Source of the DNA: Histomonas meleagridis
Taxonomy: Eukaryota > Parabasalia > Tritrichomonadida > Dientamoebidae
NCBI GenBank assembly: GCA_020186115.1
Contig: WSYJ01000144.1
Location: 310,001 to 374,000 of the forward strand
Direction: 5' to 3'
Length of the DNA stretch: 64,000 nucleotides
A model generated the notes under the pieces. It searched no databases. It was not told the origin of the DNA and worked only from the letters and a program-made list of their open reading frames with translations. Made by a program: the position numbers and the translations under genes. Shown here piece after piece: positions 51,585 to 62,784 of this stretch (its first letter is position 1; each line of letters starts with the position of its first letter).

Positions 51585-52380
51585 TCATTTCAATGGTTTT
51601 AAGCCCAAAAGCGCGCGGATACGATTTTCTTCTGCGATTTCATCAACAATAACAGGTTTCTCTTTTTTGTGTTTTTTCTTTGACTTGAACTTGAGCTTGC
51701 CTTTCAGTTTGAGTTTCTTTTTTTCTTCTATTTCTTCAAATAGTTGGCCATCAGGGGCCATTCCCATTTCTGCAAAAACTTCTTCACGAAGGGCTTCATT
51801 AAGATGATTTAATGGTGAATGGCGTGGAGGCAATCCAACCCTTGGCGTAAGAGGAGGAAGTGAGACACCACACCAAAATTCATCATGAATAAACGAATGA
51901 ATAATCTCATCAAAATGTGTAATTTGAAATTCATCATCACGAAGGATTGCTACTTGATTGTATTGCATAAGAAGTGGTTCAAGAACGATGTAAACTTCTT
52001 CTGGTGGAAATGTGAATCGAACATAAAGAGCTGCAAGCAAACGAAGATGTTTCATTTGCCAACAACGTGTGTTTAAGAAATATAAAATGATGTCTCTAGA
52101 TGGTTCAAGTTCAAGAAGTTTGAGAAATAAGCACAAAAAATTCGCATGGATGTTTAAGATGTCCATAAAGACCGCCAACGCCTTTAATCATTTGTGCTCT
52201 ATCAACAAAAACGACTGAATTAACACCAAAACAATATTGAAGCCAATACACTGAATTATAAATTTTGTGTCTAGTTTTTGGGTCAAGCAAATGTTGAGGT
52301 GCTGTGCCTCTAACACTTTTCTTATAGTTTTGTATTGGGCTCCAAGAAGGATGAACATATTTACTTTTGCTTTCACTCAT
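51585..52380 (-). CDS. PRP38: Pre-mRNA splicing factor PRP38, one frameshift
   Basis: The ATG at 52380 (MSESKSKYVHPSW) leads into the PRP38 domain: RHKIYNSVYWLQYCFGVNSVVFVDRAQMIKGVGGLYGHLKHP. After a break near 52140 it continues NFLCLFLKLLELEPSRDIILYFLNTRCWQMKHLRLLAALYVRFTFPPEEVYIVLEPLLMQYNQVAI and DEFIHSFIHDEFWCGVSLPPLTPR. The tail is Lys-rich and ends with EENRIRALLGLKPLK, a motif found in several tri-snRNP proteins. PRP38 is needed to activate the spliceosome, so a working major spliceosome is expected. About 265 residues in all. Divergent from the phosphodiesterase gene, about 100 bp apart. Confidence 0.85.
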
Positions 52381-52483
52381 TTACAAAAATTTCTTGTCGC
52401 TTTTAATTGGTAATTGAATTGTTTACATTTCGTTCGTTATTTTATTCTTCTGGCAATTGTTGTGCAATCAAACGTGATTTTCT

Positions 52484-55400
52484 ATGAGGAAAAATGTTGT
52501 ATCACTTGTCTTTTCACAACCTAATAGAATGAAGAAAGCAAATAGAAGATCTAAGCCAACAGCATATTCACAAAAATATTCACTTGTAAATCGAAAACCT
52601 CCAAAAATTTCATCACCAAATTCAGCCATATCAAGGCCAAGCAATTCAAAAAATAAACAAAAACAAAATATATCTCCAAAACAAACAAATACAGTTATAA
52701 ATTGTTATCAAGACATTTCTTTTGACACTGTTTTTGATAAAATGGTAGAAAATCTTCAAATAATGCCTCTTAGTGAATGTTTTGAAAAATTATTAGAAGA
52801 AATATTTAAAACGAAATATGTAATTTTTTGGGAAATTTCATCAACAGAAATATTTTCAGCAACGCACAAGAAAAAAATTCCAAAAGATGACTCTATATTA
52901 TGGCGAGTATCCGAGCTTAAAGAATTTCTTTTTATAAAGAATATAGAAAGCGAAGAAGCATTTAATCACACAGAAGCTGATACATTTTTTATTCCAAAGA
53001 ATTATTCAATACTTTACATACCCGTTTTATATGATTCCAAAGAAAACCAATTTATTTTTCAAATTGGTAAACCAGAAGAAGACTTTGTTGAAGAAGATTT
53101 CCAAAACTTAGATAAATTTTTAGCTAAGATTTCAATATATGGTGATTTTCTATTTCAACGTAAATCATTATTACAAATTTCATCGGAATTAGTTAATCCA
53201 CATCAAAGTTCCAATTTTTTTGTAATAAACTTATTGAATATTTTCATTCACGTTCAGCCGAATTTTATTGTTATAGACCGAAAACTAATCAAATCTTTCA
53301 AATCACTAAAGATTCGACAACAAATTCAGGCGAAATATTATCAACAGATAAAATTGGGTTTATATCATATTCATTTAAAACGCAAAAAATTATAAATGAA
53401 GAACATATTTCTAATGTTCCATCATATAACAAAGAAGTTGATGGTGAAGAAGATGAATCAATCTTAGCAATACCATATAAAGATGAAAGTGAACAATTAT
53501 GGTGTTTTGTATTGCGAAGAAAAAAACGATTTTCATACATGAGTGAAATAATATTTTCAGTTTTTATACCATTCATAGTTCGAACGATTACATTTGTAGT
53601 ATCACCACCACAACTTGAAATGCAACTTGATAATTTTGAGAAAAGACTTAAAGCATTACTTGAAGTTGCCGAAATTTTAAGTGGTGTACTTGATATTGAT
53701 GTACTTTTACCTACTATTATGGATCGAGCATGTAAATTATTAGATGCAGAACGTTGTTCATTATTTTTAGTCGATGCAACACATAATGAATTAGTTACAC
53801 GTTTTCATGGCGGATTAGAAAATGCGATTCATGTTAAAATAGGAAGAGGTATTGTTGGTATATGTGCACAATCAGGTGAAACAGTTAATATTCGTGATGC
53901 TTATGCAGATCAACGATTCGATCGATCAGTCGATATAGCAACAGGCTTTATGACACGTACATTATTATGTATACCGATTTATAATAACAGAGGTGAAATT
54001 ACAGGTGTTACCGAAATGATTAATAAGAAGAATGACGGACATTTTGATGAAGATGATGAGAAAATGCTTATGGCGTTTAATGTATTTTGTGGTATTTCAC
54101 TTGATAATGCACGATTATATAAAGCATCATTAGATTTAACAAAACAATTACGTACATTTATCCAAATGTCAGTAGCTATAAATAGTACAATTTCACTCGA
54201 AAATACACTCGATGGGATTATGATGAATATCCAAAGTATAGTTAATGCTTCAAGAGTTACTGTGTTTTTAAATAATGAAAACGAAAATAATTTATATGAA
54301 TATCATACTATAGGTACACCTTCAACTTATGGTACTGTTTTTGCTGAAGAAACAGTACAAAATAGAAAATTCATGTTATTTGATCATCATGAAGTTTTAG
54401 GGAGAGCACAAACACAACAATTAAATAAGGCAATTGAAAAAATATTAGCTGCAGGATTAGATGCAGATATAATGGTCTTTGGTGATGAAGATGGATATTA
54501 TATTGAAGAAGAAGAAGAAGAAGAATATTTACAATATGAAGATGATGAATTTTCTCGTATTTATCCCGAAAGTTCTAAAATTAGTACACAACATTCACGA
54601 ACAATGAATTCTAATAATAATAATAATAATAATAATACGTCATCACATAACTCTACAAATGTATTTGATTCACAAGTTACAAATAAAATTAATGCGGACG
54701 AAAATACAGAAGTTATTTGTTGTATTCCTTTATTTAGTTCCGAATCTACAATTCTTGGCGTTATTGAGTTTTCTTGTAATTGGAAAGTTATGGGCGAAGA
54801 TATTAAATTACTTGATTGCTTTTCAGTATTCGCAAGTGTTTCTATTGAAAGATCACAACTTAAAGAAAGAGCAAAGTTTGGCGAAATTGAAGTCGAATTA
54901 AAAAATTGGATAACAGAACGAGAACGAACTTTAACCAATAAAATTCCAAGTAAACTTATGATATCAATGGATAAACTTACTCAAGTTTTATTGGTACAAT
55001 TCGATGCGCCTGAATGGGATGGAATTGGACATGTTAAAGTATTGTTTTCGATTTTCGATATTTTCGATTTAATGAATCACTTTAATATTACAAATGAAAA
55101 ATTATTTCGTTTTATATTTGAAATTAGAAATACATATCGTAAAGTTCCTTATCATAATTGGCGTCATGCAGTTGATGTCACACAATTTACTACATTCCAA
55201 ATACTTACAGGTGGTCTCGATACAGTTCTTACTAAATTTGAAATTCTCGGATTAATAGTTTCTGCTATATGTCATGACGCTGATCATGATGGGTTTAATA
55301 ATGCATTTAATATTAAAGCCGAAACGCCACTTGGGATTTTTATTTAAGAACCAAAGTGTTTTAGAAACTCATCATTGTTCAGTAGCGATTAATGTTATCT

Positions 55401-55913
55401 CTAAAGATGAATGTAATCTTTTTCATTCATTATCACCTGTTGAAAACAAAAACATGTGGTCATTAATCATCTCATTAATATTAGCAACTGATATGGCAAA
55501 GCATTTCGATATATTAAAAGAATTCGATAACATTTTCTCGGAAGGTAAATTTACTATGAATGATTCACATTGTAGAAATCTGTTGTTACAATTAATTTTA
55601 AAAGTGTAGCGACGTATCAAATGTTGCGCGACCGTTTCAATTGGCTGATAAATGGAGCGAAGTTCTTTGCGAAGAATTTTTTCGTCAAGGAGACTTGGAG
55701 AAAGCACGCGGAATGGAATATACGTCTGACCTAAATGATAGAGCGCACCTTGATAAGCCAAAAAGTCAAATTGGATTTTATACGTTCGTTTGTTTGCCTT
55801 TGTTTCAAGCAGTAGCTAAAGCTGTGCCGAAACTTGAATGCAATGTTCAACAATTGAATTCAAATCTTGAAAAGTGGAAAGAAGCAAAGAAACAAGAAAA
55901 TCAAAAAGAATAA
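52484..55913 (+). CDS. Multi-GAF class I cyclic-nucleotide phosphodiesterase, three homopolymer frameshifts
   Basis: About 1140 residues. A basic, disordered 80-residue N-terminus is followed by a divergent GAF-like region (about 52700-53600) with a break in a seven-T run near 53221. A typical GAF domain follows (LDAERCSLFLVDATHNELVTRFHGGL...GIVGICAQSGETVNIRDAYADQRFD), then a second one interrupted by an acidic loop and an Asn run. The catalytic domain has YHNWRHAVDV, ICHDADHDGFNNAF, VLETHHCSVA and CSDVSNVARPFQ, the metal-binding set of class I PDEs. Frames break at about 55336 (five T, four expected) and 55602 (four A, three expected); the inverted copy at 62.1-62.8 kb has the expected runs at both places. 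It would hydrolyse cAMP or cGMP under GAF control. Confidence 0.85.
54497..54640 (+). repeat. Glu codon run and Asn codon run inside the GAF region
   Basis: GAA repeats at about 54505-54525 and AAT repeats at about 54610-54638 encode an acidic loop (EEEEEEE) and a poly-Asn stretch in the second typical GAF domain. Such simple-sequence insertions are usually disordered loops. Confidence 0.8.
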
Positions 55914-55982
55914 ATGTATGAATAAAATGTTTCTATATATTAAATTTTTATTTTGATTTGATATAAGTTATTAGTATGTGAA

Positions 55983-56026
55983 GACAGCATGCTGTCTATC
56001 CTTAATTAAACTTAAGTCTAGACTTG
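55983..56026. repeat. Cluster of short perfect palindromes
   Basis: AGACAGCATGCTGTCT (16 bp, 55983-55998), TTAATTAA and AAGTCTAGACTT (12 bp, 56015-56026) follow the phosphodiesterase stop within 45 bp. The cluster recurs in the right arm (about 61945-61990) and a third time at about 62845-62892, where it ends at a rearrangement junction. Confidence 0.7.
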
Positions 56027-56210
56027 AATCATTTGAAATCATTTAGTAAAGTATTGATTTCACACGAATTTTGTGTTGCTTTAACTTCTTGAAATAATCA
56101 AGAAAAAAAAAAAAAAATCAAACTATTGAAAATAACACGTAAAGGCATCTTTCTTTCGAAATATTTTTTAGGTCACAATTATTATTGCTTCTTTGAACAA
56201 TATGATCTCG

Positions 56211-57362
56211 ATGAATATGAAATTCACATTCATGATGTTTATCATCTTTATTTCTCATTCAGTACAAAAATTTGATGACGCTACGGCAACACTAACAATT
56301 ACAAAGTCAAGTGAATTTACAGACGAATACAAAAACAAAGCAAAGCATGTTATCATTTCAAGTGGAATAACAAATATTCCTAATAAAGCTTTTTATAATT
56401 GGCCTTTATTGAGTACTGTTGAAATTAGTAACTCAGTCAAAACAATTGGAGAAAAAGCATTTGGTTCTTGTTATGTTTTAGAAAAAGTTTCAGTTGGAGA
56501 AGGTATTACAGATCTAGGAAAATCTGCATTCCAAGATTGTAAAGCATTAAATCGTGTTACTTTTAAAGGTCCTCTTACAACAGTTGGATCAGAAGTATTC
56601 TATAGGTGCACTAGTCTTGAAACTGTAATTTTTTGAAGAAGGTGTTCAGTCAATAGGTTACTTTATGTTTTATAAATGCTCTAATCTTCAATATGTTACA
56701 ATTCCAAGTACAGTTACTTCAATATCAATCAATCCATTTACTTACTGCAGTAAACTTCAAATGATAAACATTTCAGAAAACAATCAGCATTATTTACAAG
56801 TTGATGGTGTTTTATTTGATAGGAGTTTGACAAAGATTATAAGTTACCCAACTGGAAAACCATCAAAAGAATATAAACTTCCTGATTCAGTAATTTCTAT
56901 TGAAAAATGTGCATTTACAAATTGTATTAATTTATTATCAATTACATTAGGAACAAATGTGAATACTATAAAAAAATTTTGCATTCTCTGAATGCGCGTT
57001 TCCAAGATTAGTAATTCCTGACTCTGTTATAGAAATTAAAAAACAAGCTTTTTATGATTGCCATCAATTGGAAACAATAGTCATCGGTAAAAATGTAAAA
57101 GATATTCAAACTCTTGCATTTGGTTATTGTAAAATACTGAAATGTATTTACTTTTTTGGTGAAACTTCTCCAAATATTGAAATGTATTCCTTTAGAAATG
57201 TTTTAGCGAAATCTGTTATGGTAAGTAAAACATATAGAGATAAAACATTTGGAGAATTAAAAAATAACCAAAGATACAATCGAAGGATGTACTTTGAATC
57301 CAACACCAACATTTACACCAAATGAAACAAATTCATTTTCACATACAAATGATGATAATTAA
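56211..57362 (+). CDS. BspA-like TpLRR protein without membrane anchor, left-arm copy
   Basis: The ATG at 56211 (MNMKFTFMMFIIFISHSVQKF) matches the leaders of the relatives; an earlier in-frame ATG lies at 56202. About 380 residues of leader plus TpLRRs follow, ending in a short stalk (TPTFTPNETNSFSHTNDDN) and TAA at 57360. It therefore lacks the long Ser/Thr stalk, membrane helix and tail, and would be secreted or is truncated. Frames break at about 56632 (six T), 56974 (seven A) and 57258 (six A). The right-arm copy has the in-frame run lengths at the first and third, and a different error at the second. Confidence 0.75.
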
Positions 57363-57689
57363 GTAATCCTCTCAAAAAAATTTGATTAAGATAATTTTGT
57401 TGTTCACCCATGATCAAAAATTTTATTGAATAAAACATCAAAATTATCCCTAACCTTTGCATTTTATTTTATTTATTATTATTATTATTATTATTTGAAA
57501 TGTTCTAAATTGAATTAAATCACTTTTAATCACCAAAACCTTTCTTAATTTTCTTCTGATTACTCTCTGATAATTTTAATCTTCATTTCGGATATTAAAT
57601 ATTCCTTGTATAACTAGCTTTCAATGTTATAATTTTTTTATCTATTCAATGTCAGACCATAAAAATCAATCAACTCAATTAAATGAAAG
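57363..57689. other. BspA-like 3' flank and arm end
   Basis: Holds the family 3' element (ATTGAATAAAACATCAAAATTAT at about 57425-57447), a short TTA microsatellite at about 57476-57495, and the end of the left arm at 57646. Confidence 0.5.
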
Positions 57690-58184
57690 TGTGAAAACAA
57701 TTGGATCTTATATGTTTCAATTTCAAAAACAGTTTCTTTGATATCATCAAATCCATTTGTTGATTGTGACAATCTTCAAATTATAAATATTTCCAAAGAA
57801 AATCCATATTACACAGAACGTGATGGAGTTTTATATGATAAGAGTATTACAAAACTCATAAGTTATCCATATGGAAATTCATCTAAAGAATTTAAAGTTC
57901 CAGATTCAGTTATATCAATAGAAGAAAGTGCGTTTGAATTGTGTATAAAGTTATTATCAATTTCATTTGGAAGAAGTGTAAAAATTATAAAAAATAATGC
58001 ATTTTCTGAATGTTTATTTACAAACATAACAATTCCTAACTCTGTTGTAGAAATTGGAATAGGTGCTTTTTCCATATGTGAAAAAATTAAGCACGATTTT
58101 CATTGGAGCAAATGTAAAAAGTATTGGTAGTTCTGCCTTTAATTTTTGTACTTCACTCAAATGCATTTATTTTTATGGTGAAAC
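57690..58184 (+). pseudogene. BspA-like LRR fragment
   Basis: About 165 codons (NPFVDCDNLQIINISKENPYYTERDGVLYDKSITKLISYPYG...VVEIGIGAFSICEKI), nearly identical to the second LRR block of the gene at 40359 but with no leader, stalk or membrane part. It ends abruptly at about 58184 after FYGETE, next to unrelated DNA. It is a displaced gene piece in the spacer between the inverted arms. Confidence 0.75.
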
Positions 58185-58207
58185 AGAGATTAGACACAGG
58201 GTATTGG

Positions 58208-58236
58208 CATAACGGTCGTCATAAACGGTCGCATCG
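58208..58236. promoter_or_regulatory. Two AACGGTCG motifs next to a fragment junction
   Basis: AACGGTCG occurs twice within 25 bp (about 58212 and 58227), directly after the truncated LRR fragment. The motif core is that of the start-proximal sites elsewhere, but no plus-strand gene follows, so this may be a transplanted promoter piece. Confidence 0.3.
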
Positions 58237-59300
58237 GTGGTAAAAATCCTTATCAAATTCTTTCATTACTTTAATTGCATCACCAATAAAATCAATTTCA
58301 AGAGAAGTTAAAGGTGTTAAATAAGATGTATTATCAATAAAATTACAAAAATCGATATAATTATCAAGATCATTTGAATCGTTTTCAAATTTTTTAAAAC
58401 AGCCATTAAAAATCATTTGTAATATATTTATTTTATATGATGTTAATTCATTAATTAAATCAAATAAATCATTTAAACATTTATTTGGAATTTGTACTAA
58501 ATTCTTTTGAAGTTTTCTTGAATCAATATAAAGTGAACCTCTATCAGCACAAACTCTAAATCGTGTTAAAGTTTCTATATCTTTTTTAAATTGTTTTATA
58601 TCATTTTTTACTTTATTAAAATCAAAAAATTAGATCTTTTTGTGAATCGAATTCTATTTCATCCAAATTTTCATCATTTTCAAATAATTTAATAATTTTT
58701 GTATTTCCACCTCTTTCAAATAAATAAGAATTTGGATCCCAAATTTGTCCAACGTGATATATTGGATAATATTCATTATATTGTTGAGCTAAAGCTTCTG
58801 CATCTTTATAAGATATTTCAATTGTATTTAAAACATGATATTTAATACTATCGAATAAAATATTTGATGAAACCATTTGATTGAAATTTGGTCCATTTTC
58901 AAATAAATCATTTAAGTCATTTATATTTTCTTGGTGTTGATTCCTTAATTGTTGGCTTTGTATAATTCGTGATAAATTTTTTACATGAAAAATTGTTTCA
59001 TTAAACGAACATCGAGTTAAATTTAATAACTCTATTAATGATGGAGTAATAATAATTTTTCTTCATTAAAACAAACTTCGACTTTAAAAATAGAGAAAGT
59101 TCCGCAGTTATATTATTTTCGGCTTTTTTCCAACATTCTAATAAACCTTTCGCTAAATTTTCAAGTATTGTTATATCGATCATTCTAAATAATTGACATG
59201 CAGTAAATATTTCTTTTTTTACCACTGAATTCTGATATAATTTAATATTTCTTTTGCTCGAGAATTTTTAATTGTATCATGATCGGATTTCTTCTTACCA
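58237..59300 (-). pseudogene. Unidentified coding remnant, several frames
   Basis: On the minus strand, protein-like stretches follow one another in shifting frames. These are a helical piece at 59225-59001 (MVKKEIFTACQLFRMIDITILENLAKGLLECWKKAENN), 58876-58622 (ILFDSIKYHVLNTIEISYKDAEALAQQYNEYYPI), and about 58620-58219 (FKKDIETLTRFRVCADRGSLYIDSRKLQKNLVQIPNKCLNDLFDLINELTSYKINILQ). The last looks like part of a large helical protein; a dynein-heavy-chain tail crossed my mind, but I cannot support it. No start or stop is convincing. Confidence 0.4.
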
Positions 59301-59980
59301 TTAACTATAACAGAAAGGATAAAACACTTTACAATATTTATTAAATCAATACAGCAATGTTTTATATATGTTTAATCATAAATAAAGAACAAGATCCAAC
59401 AAATTAATTATGATATTCCATCGATTATTGCAGAAGAATATAGAAATGTTGATGAAATCAAAACTCTTCGTGGTACATGTGACGCGGCGCATTTTTTGGT
59501 ATTATCATCCATGAAATAGAATATTATCCTGACGCACAGAAAGATTACCCTTTTTTGTACGTTAAACCAAAAGTAACGTATTTTTTGATCATTTTTCTTC
59601 AATATCTCTAAATTACGAAATCATCCAAATGTGAAAATTTAACAAACAATTTTCCTCATTATTATGGATAATTTAACTCTGAAAGCTTTCCAATTTATCA
59701 ATATTAATATTTTTTTCTATGTAATAATAATAATTTTTATGTTTCTCACTTTCTAATGCAAATCAACACTTCTATTTATTCTAAAAAATATTTTTCATAT
59801 ATAATCCTTTTCATTGCCAAAGAAAAAAAAAAAAATAAAAAATTCATAATTATCAGATATTAAAGGAAGTTAAAACTCGATGGTTTTTTAAAATTATTTT
59901 TTTGTTATTCTCATCATATACATAAAAGGGTAAAAAGGGATAATGAAATCTATTGGTGTATTCAGTATCATCTATTGCAA
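59301..59980. other. Intergenic, spacer between inverted arms
   Basis: A+T-rich. A short G+C-richer patch at 59450-59500 (GGTACATGTGACGCGGCGCA) is open on both strands for about 30-60 codons, with no recognised product. Nothing else seen. Confidence 0.3.
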
Positions 59981-59984
59981 CACA

Positions 59985-60205
59985 ATATATAATCGTAATA
60001 ATATATATAATCGTAATAATATATATAATCGTAATAATATATATAATCGTAATAATATATATAATCGTAATAATATATATAATCGTAATAATATATATAA
60101 TCGTAATAATATATATAATCGTAATAATATATATAATCGTAATAATATATATAATAGTAATAATATATATAATAGTAATAATATATATAATAGTAATAAT
60201 ATATT
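59985..60205 (+). repeat. 18-bp minisatellite, about 12 copies
   Basis: Unit ATATATAATCGTAATAAT. Nine copies carry CGT and the last three AGT. Because 18 is a multiple of three and the unit lacks stops in several frames, two plus-strand frames and one minus-strand frame stay open through it. I do not regard these as genes. It ends 110 bp before the right arm of the inverted duplication. Confidence 0.92.
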
Positions 60206-60608
60206 ATTTATAATCCTGATATTAGCATATATCATATCAAAAGCTTATAAAAAATTCATTTAATTTATTTTATTCACTGATACAAAATATAATTCACACT
60301 AATATTTCGAAAAATAAAATAGATAAAAAAATTATAACATTGAAAGCTAGTTATACAAGGAATATTTAATATCCGAAATGAAGATTAAAATTATCAGAGA
60401 GTAATCAGAAGAAAAATTAAGAAAGGTTTTGGTGATTAAAAAGTGATTTAATTCAATTTAGAACATTTCAAATAATAATAATAATAATAATAATCAATAA
60501 AATAAAATGCAAAGGTTAGGGATAATTTTGATGTTTTATTCAATAAAATTTTTTGATCATGGGTGAACAACAAAATTATCTTAATCAAAATTTTTTTGAG
60601 AGGATTAC

Positions 60609-61760
60609 TTAATTATCATCATTTGTATGTGAAAATGAATTTGTTTCATTTGGTGTAAATGTTGGTGTTGGATTCAAAGTACATCCTTCGATTGTATCTT
60701 TGGTTATTTTTAATTCTCCAAATGTTTTATCTCTATATGTTTTACTTACCATAACAGATTTCGCTAAAACATTTCTAAAGGAATACATTTCAATATTTGG
60801 AGAAGTTTCACCAAAAAAGTAAATACATTTCAGTATTTTACAATAACCAAATGCAAGAGTTTGAATATCTTTTACATTTTTACCGATGACTATTGTTTCC
60901 AATTGATGGCAATCATAAAAAAGCTTGTTTTTTAATTTCTATAACAGAGTCAGGAATTACTAATCTTGGAAACGCGCATTCAGAGAATGCAAAAATTTTT
61001 TATAGTATTCACATTTGTTCCTAATGTAATTGATAATAAATTAATACAATTTGTAAATGCACATTTTTCAATAGAAATTACTGAATCAGGAAGTTTATAT
61101 TCTTTTGATGGTTTTCCAGTTGGGTAACTTATAATCTTTGTCAAACTCCTATCAAATAAAACACCATCAACTTGTAAATAATGCTGATTGTTTTCTGAAA
61201 TGTTTATCATTTGAAGTTTACTGCAGTAAGTAAATGGATTGATTGATATTGAAGTAACTGTACTTGGAATTGTAACATATTGAAGATTAGAGCATTTATA
61301 AAACATAAAGTAACCTATTGACTGAACACCTTCTTCAAAAATTACAGTTTCAAGACTAGTGCACCTATAGAATACTTCTGATCCAACTGTTGTAAGAGGA
61401 CCTTTAAAAGTAACACGATTTAATGCTTTACAATCTTGGAATGCAGATTTTCCTAGATCTGTAATACCTTCTCCAACTGAAACTTTTTCTAAAACATAAC
61501 AAGAACCAAATGCTTTTTCTCCAATTGTTTTGACTGAGTTACTAATTTCAACAGTACTCAATAAAGGCCAATTATAAAAAGCTTTATTAGGAATATTTGT
61601 TATTCCACTTGAAATGATAACATGCTTTGCTTTGTTTTTTGTATTCGTCTGTAAATTCACTTGACTTTGTAATTGTTAGTGTTGCCGTAGCGTCATCAAA
61701 TTTTTGTACTGAATGAGAAATAAAGATGATAAACATCATGAATGTGAATTTCATATTCAT
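60609..61760 (-). CDS. BspA-like TpLRR protein without membrane anchor, right-arm copy
   Basis: Minus-strand twin of the gene at 56211, start at the ATG at 61760 (also in-frame at 61769). Frame breaks are at about 61637 (six A in EYKNKAKH, five in the left arm), near 60998 (five T in NTIKNFAFSEC) and near 60927. Where it reads VIFEEGVQSIGYFMF and GELKITKDTIEGC, the left arm is broken. Each copy thus corrects some of the other's breaks, implying an intact protein of about 385 residues. Confidence 0.75.
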
Positions 61761-62058
61761 CGAGATCATATTGTTCAAAGAAGCAATAATAATTGTGACC
61801 TAAAAAATATTTCGAAAGAAAGATGCCTTTACGTGTTATTTTCAATAGTTTGATTTTTTATGTAAGTCCTTGATTATTTCAAGAAGTTAAAGCAACACAA
61901 AATTCGTGTGAAATCAATACTTTACTAAATGATTTCAAATGATTCAAGTCTAGACTTAAGTTTAATTAAGGATAGACAGCATGCTGTCTTCACATACTAA
62001 TAACTTATATCAAATCAAAATAAAAAATTTAATATATAGAAACATTTTATTCATACAT

Positions 62059-62778
62059 TTATTCTTTTTGATTTTCTTGTTTCTTTGCTTCTTTCCACTT
62101 TTCAAGATTTGAATTCAATTGTTGAACATTGCATTCAAGTTTCGGCACAGCTTTAGCTACTGCTTGAAACAAAGGCAAACAAACGAAAGTATAAAATCCA
62201 ATTTGACTTTTTGGCTTATCAAGGTGCGCTCTATCATTTAGGTCAGACGTATATTCCATTCCGCGTGCTTTCTCCAAGTCTCCTTGACGAAAAAATTCTT
62301 CGCAAAGAACTTCGCTCCATTTATCAGCCAATTGAAACGGTCGCGCAACATTTGATACGTCGCTACACTTTAAAATTAATTGTAACAACAGATTTCTACA
62401 ATGTGAATCATTCATAGTAAATTTACCTTCCGAGAAAATGTTATCGAATTCTTTTTAATATATCGAAATGCTTTGCCATATCAGTTGCTAATATTAATGA
62501 GATGATTAATGACCACATGTTTTTGTTTTCAACAGGTGATAATGAATGAAAAAGATTACATTCATCTTTAGAGATAACATTAATCGCTACTGAACAATGA
62601 TGAGTTTCTAAAACACTTTGGTTCTTAAATAAAATCCCAAGTGGCGTTTCGGCTTTAATATTAAATGCATTATTAAACCCATCATGATCAGCGTCATGAC
62701 ATATAGCGGAAACTATTAATCCGAGAATTTCAAATTTAGTAAGAACTGTATCGAGACCACCTGTAAGTATTTGGAATG
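62059..62778 (-). pseudogene. 5'-truncated phosphodiesterase copy
   Basis: Contains the last about 235 codons of the phosphodiesterase catalytic domain (from FQILTGGLDTVL to the stop at 62059). The frame is correct at the two places where the full-length gene is broken, and has one extra A at about 62455 (ILKRIR instead of ILKEFDN). It lacks the HNxxH motif and everything upstream, so it cannot encode an active enzyme. Confidence 0.85.
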
Positions 62779-62784
62779 CTCTAG

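Larger units (their letters stand above)
55193..57646 (+). repeat. Inverted duplication, left arm (2454 bp)
   Basis: Matches 60318-62778 in reverse orientation with very few differences, mostly single-base length changes in homopolymers. It starts inside the phosphodiesterase catalytic domain (at CATTCCAAATAC) and ends 280 bp beyond the BspA-like gene (at TTTATCTATT). The arms are separated by 2.67 kb. Confidence 0.92.
60318..62778 (-). repeat. Inverted duplication, right arm (2461 bp)
   Basis: Reverse copy of 55193-57646. The inner boundary lies at AATAGATAAA (60318), the outer at TTGGAATG (62778). The 7-bp length difference is the net of homopolymer changes and small indels. Confidence 0.92.

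Noticed and set aside
58237-59300. Dynein heavy chain tail fragment
   Set aside because: A vague resemblance of one helical stretch only; no diagnostic motif, so the remnant is left unnamed.
59943-60263. Open frames through the 18-bp minisatellite as genes
   Set aside because: They exist only because the unit lacks stops in several frames and is a multiple of three; there is no leader, homology or promoter motif.
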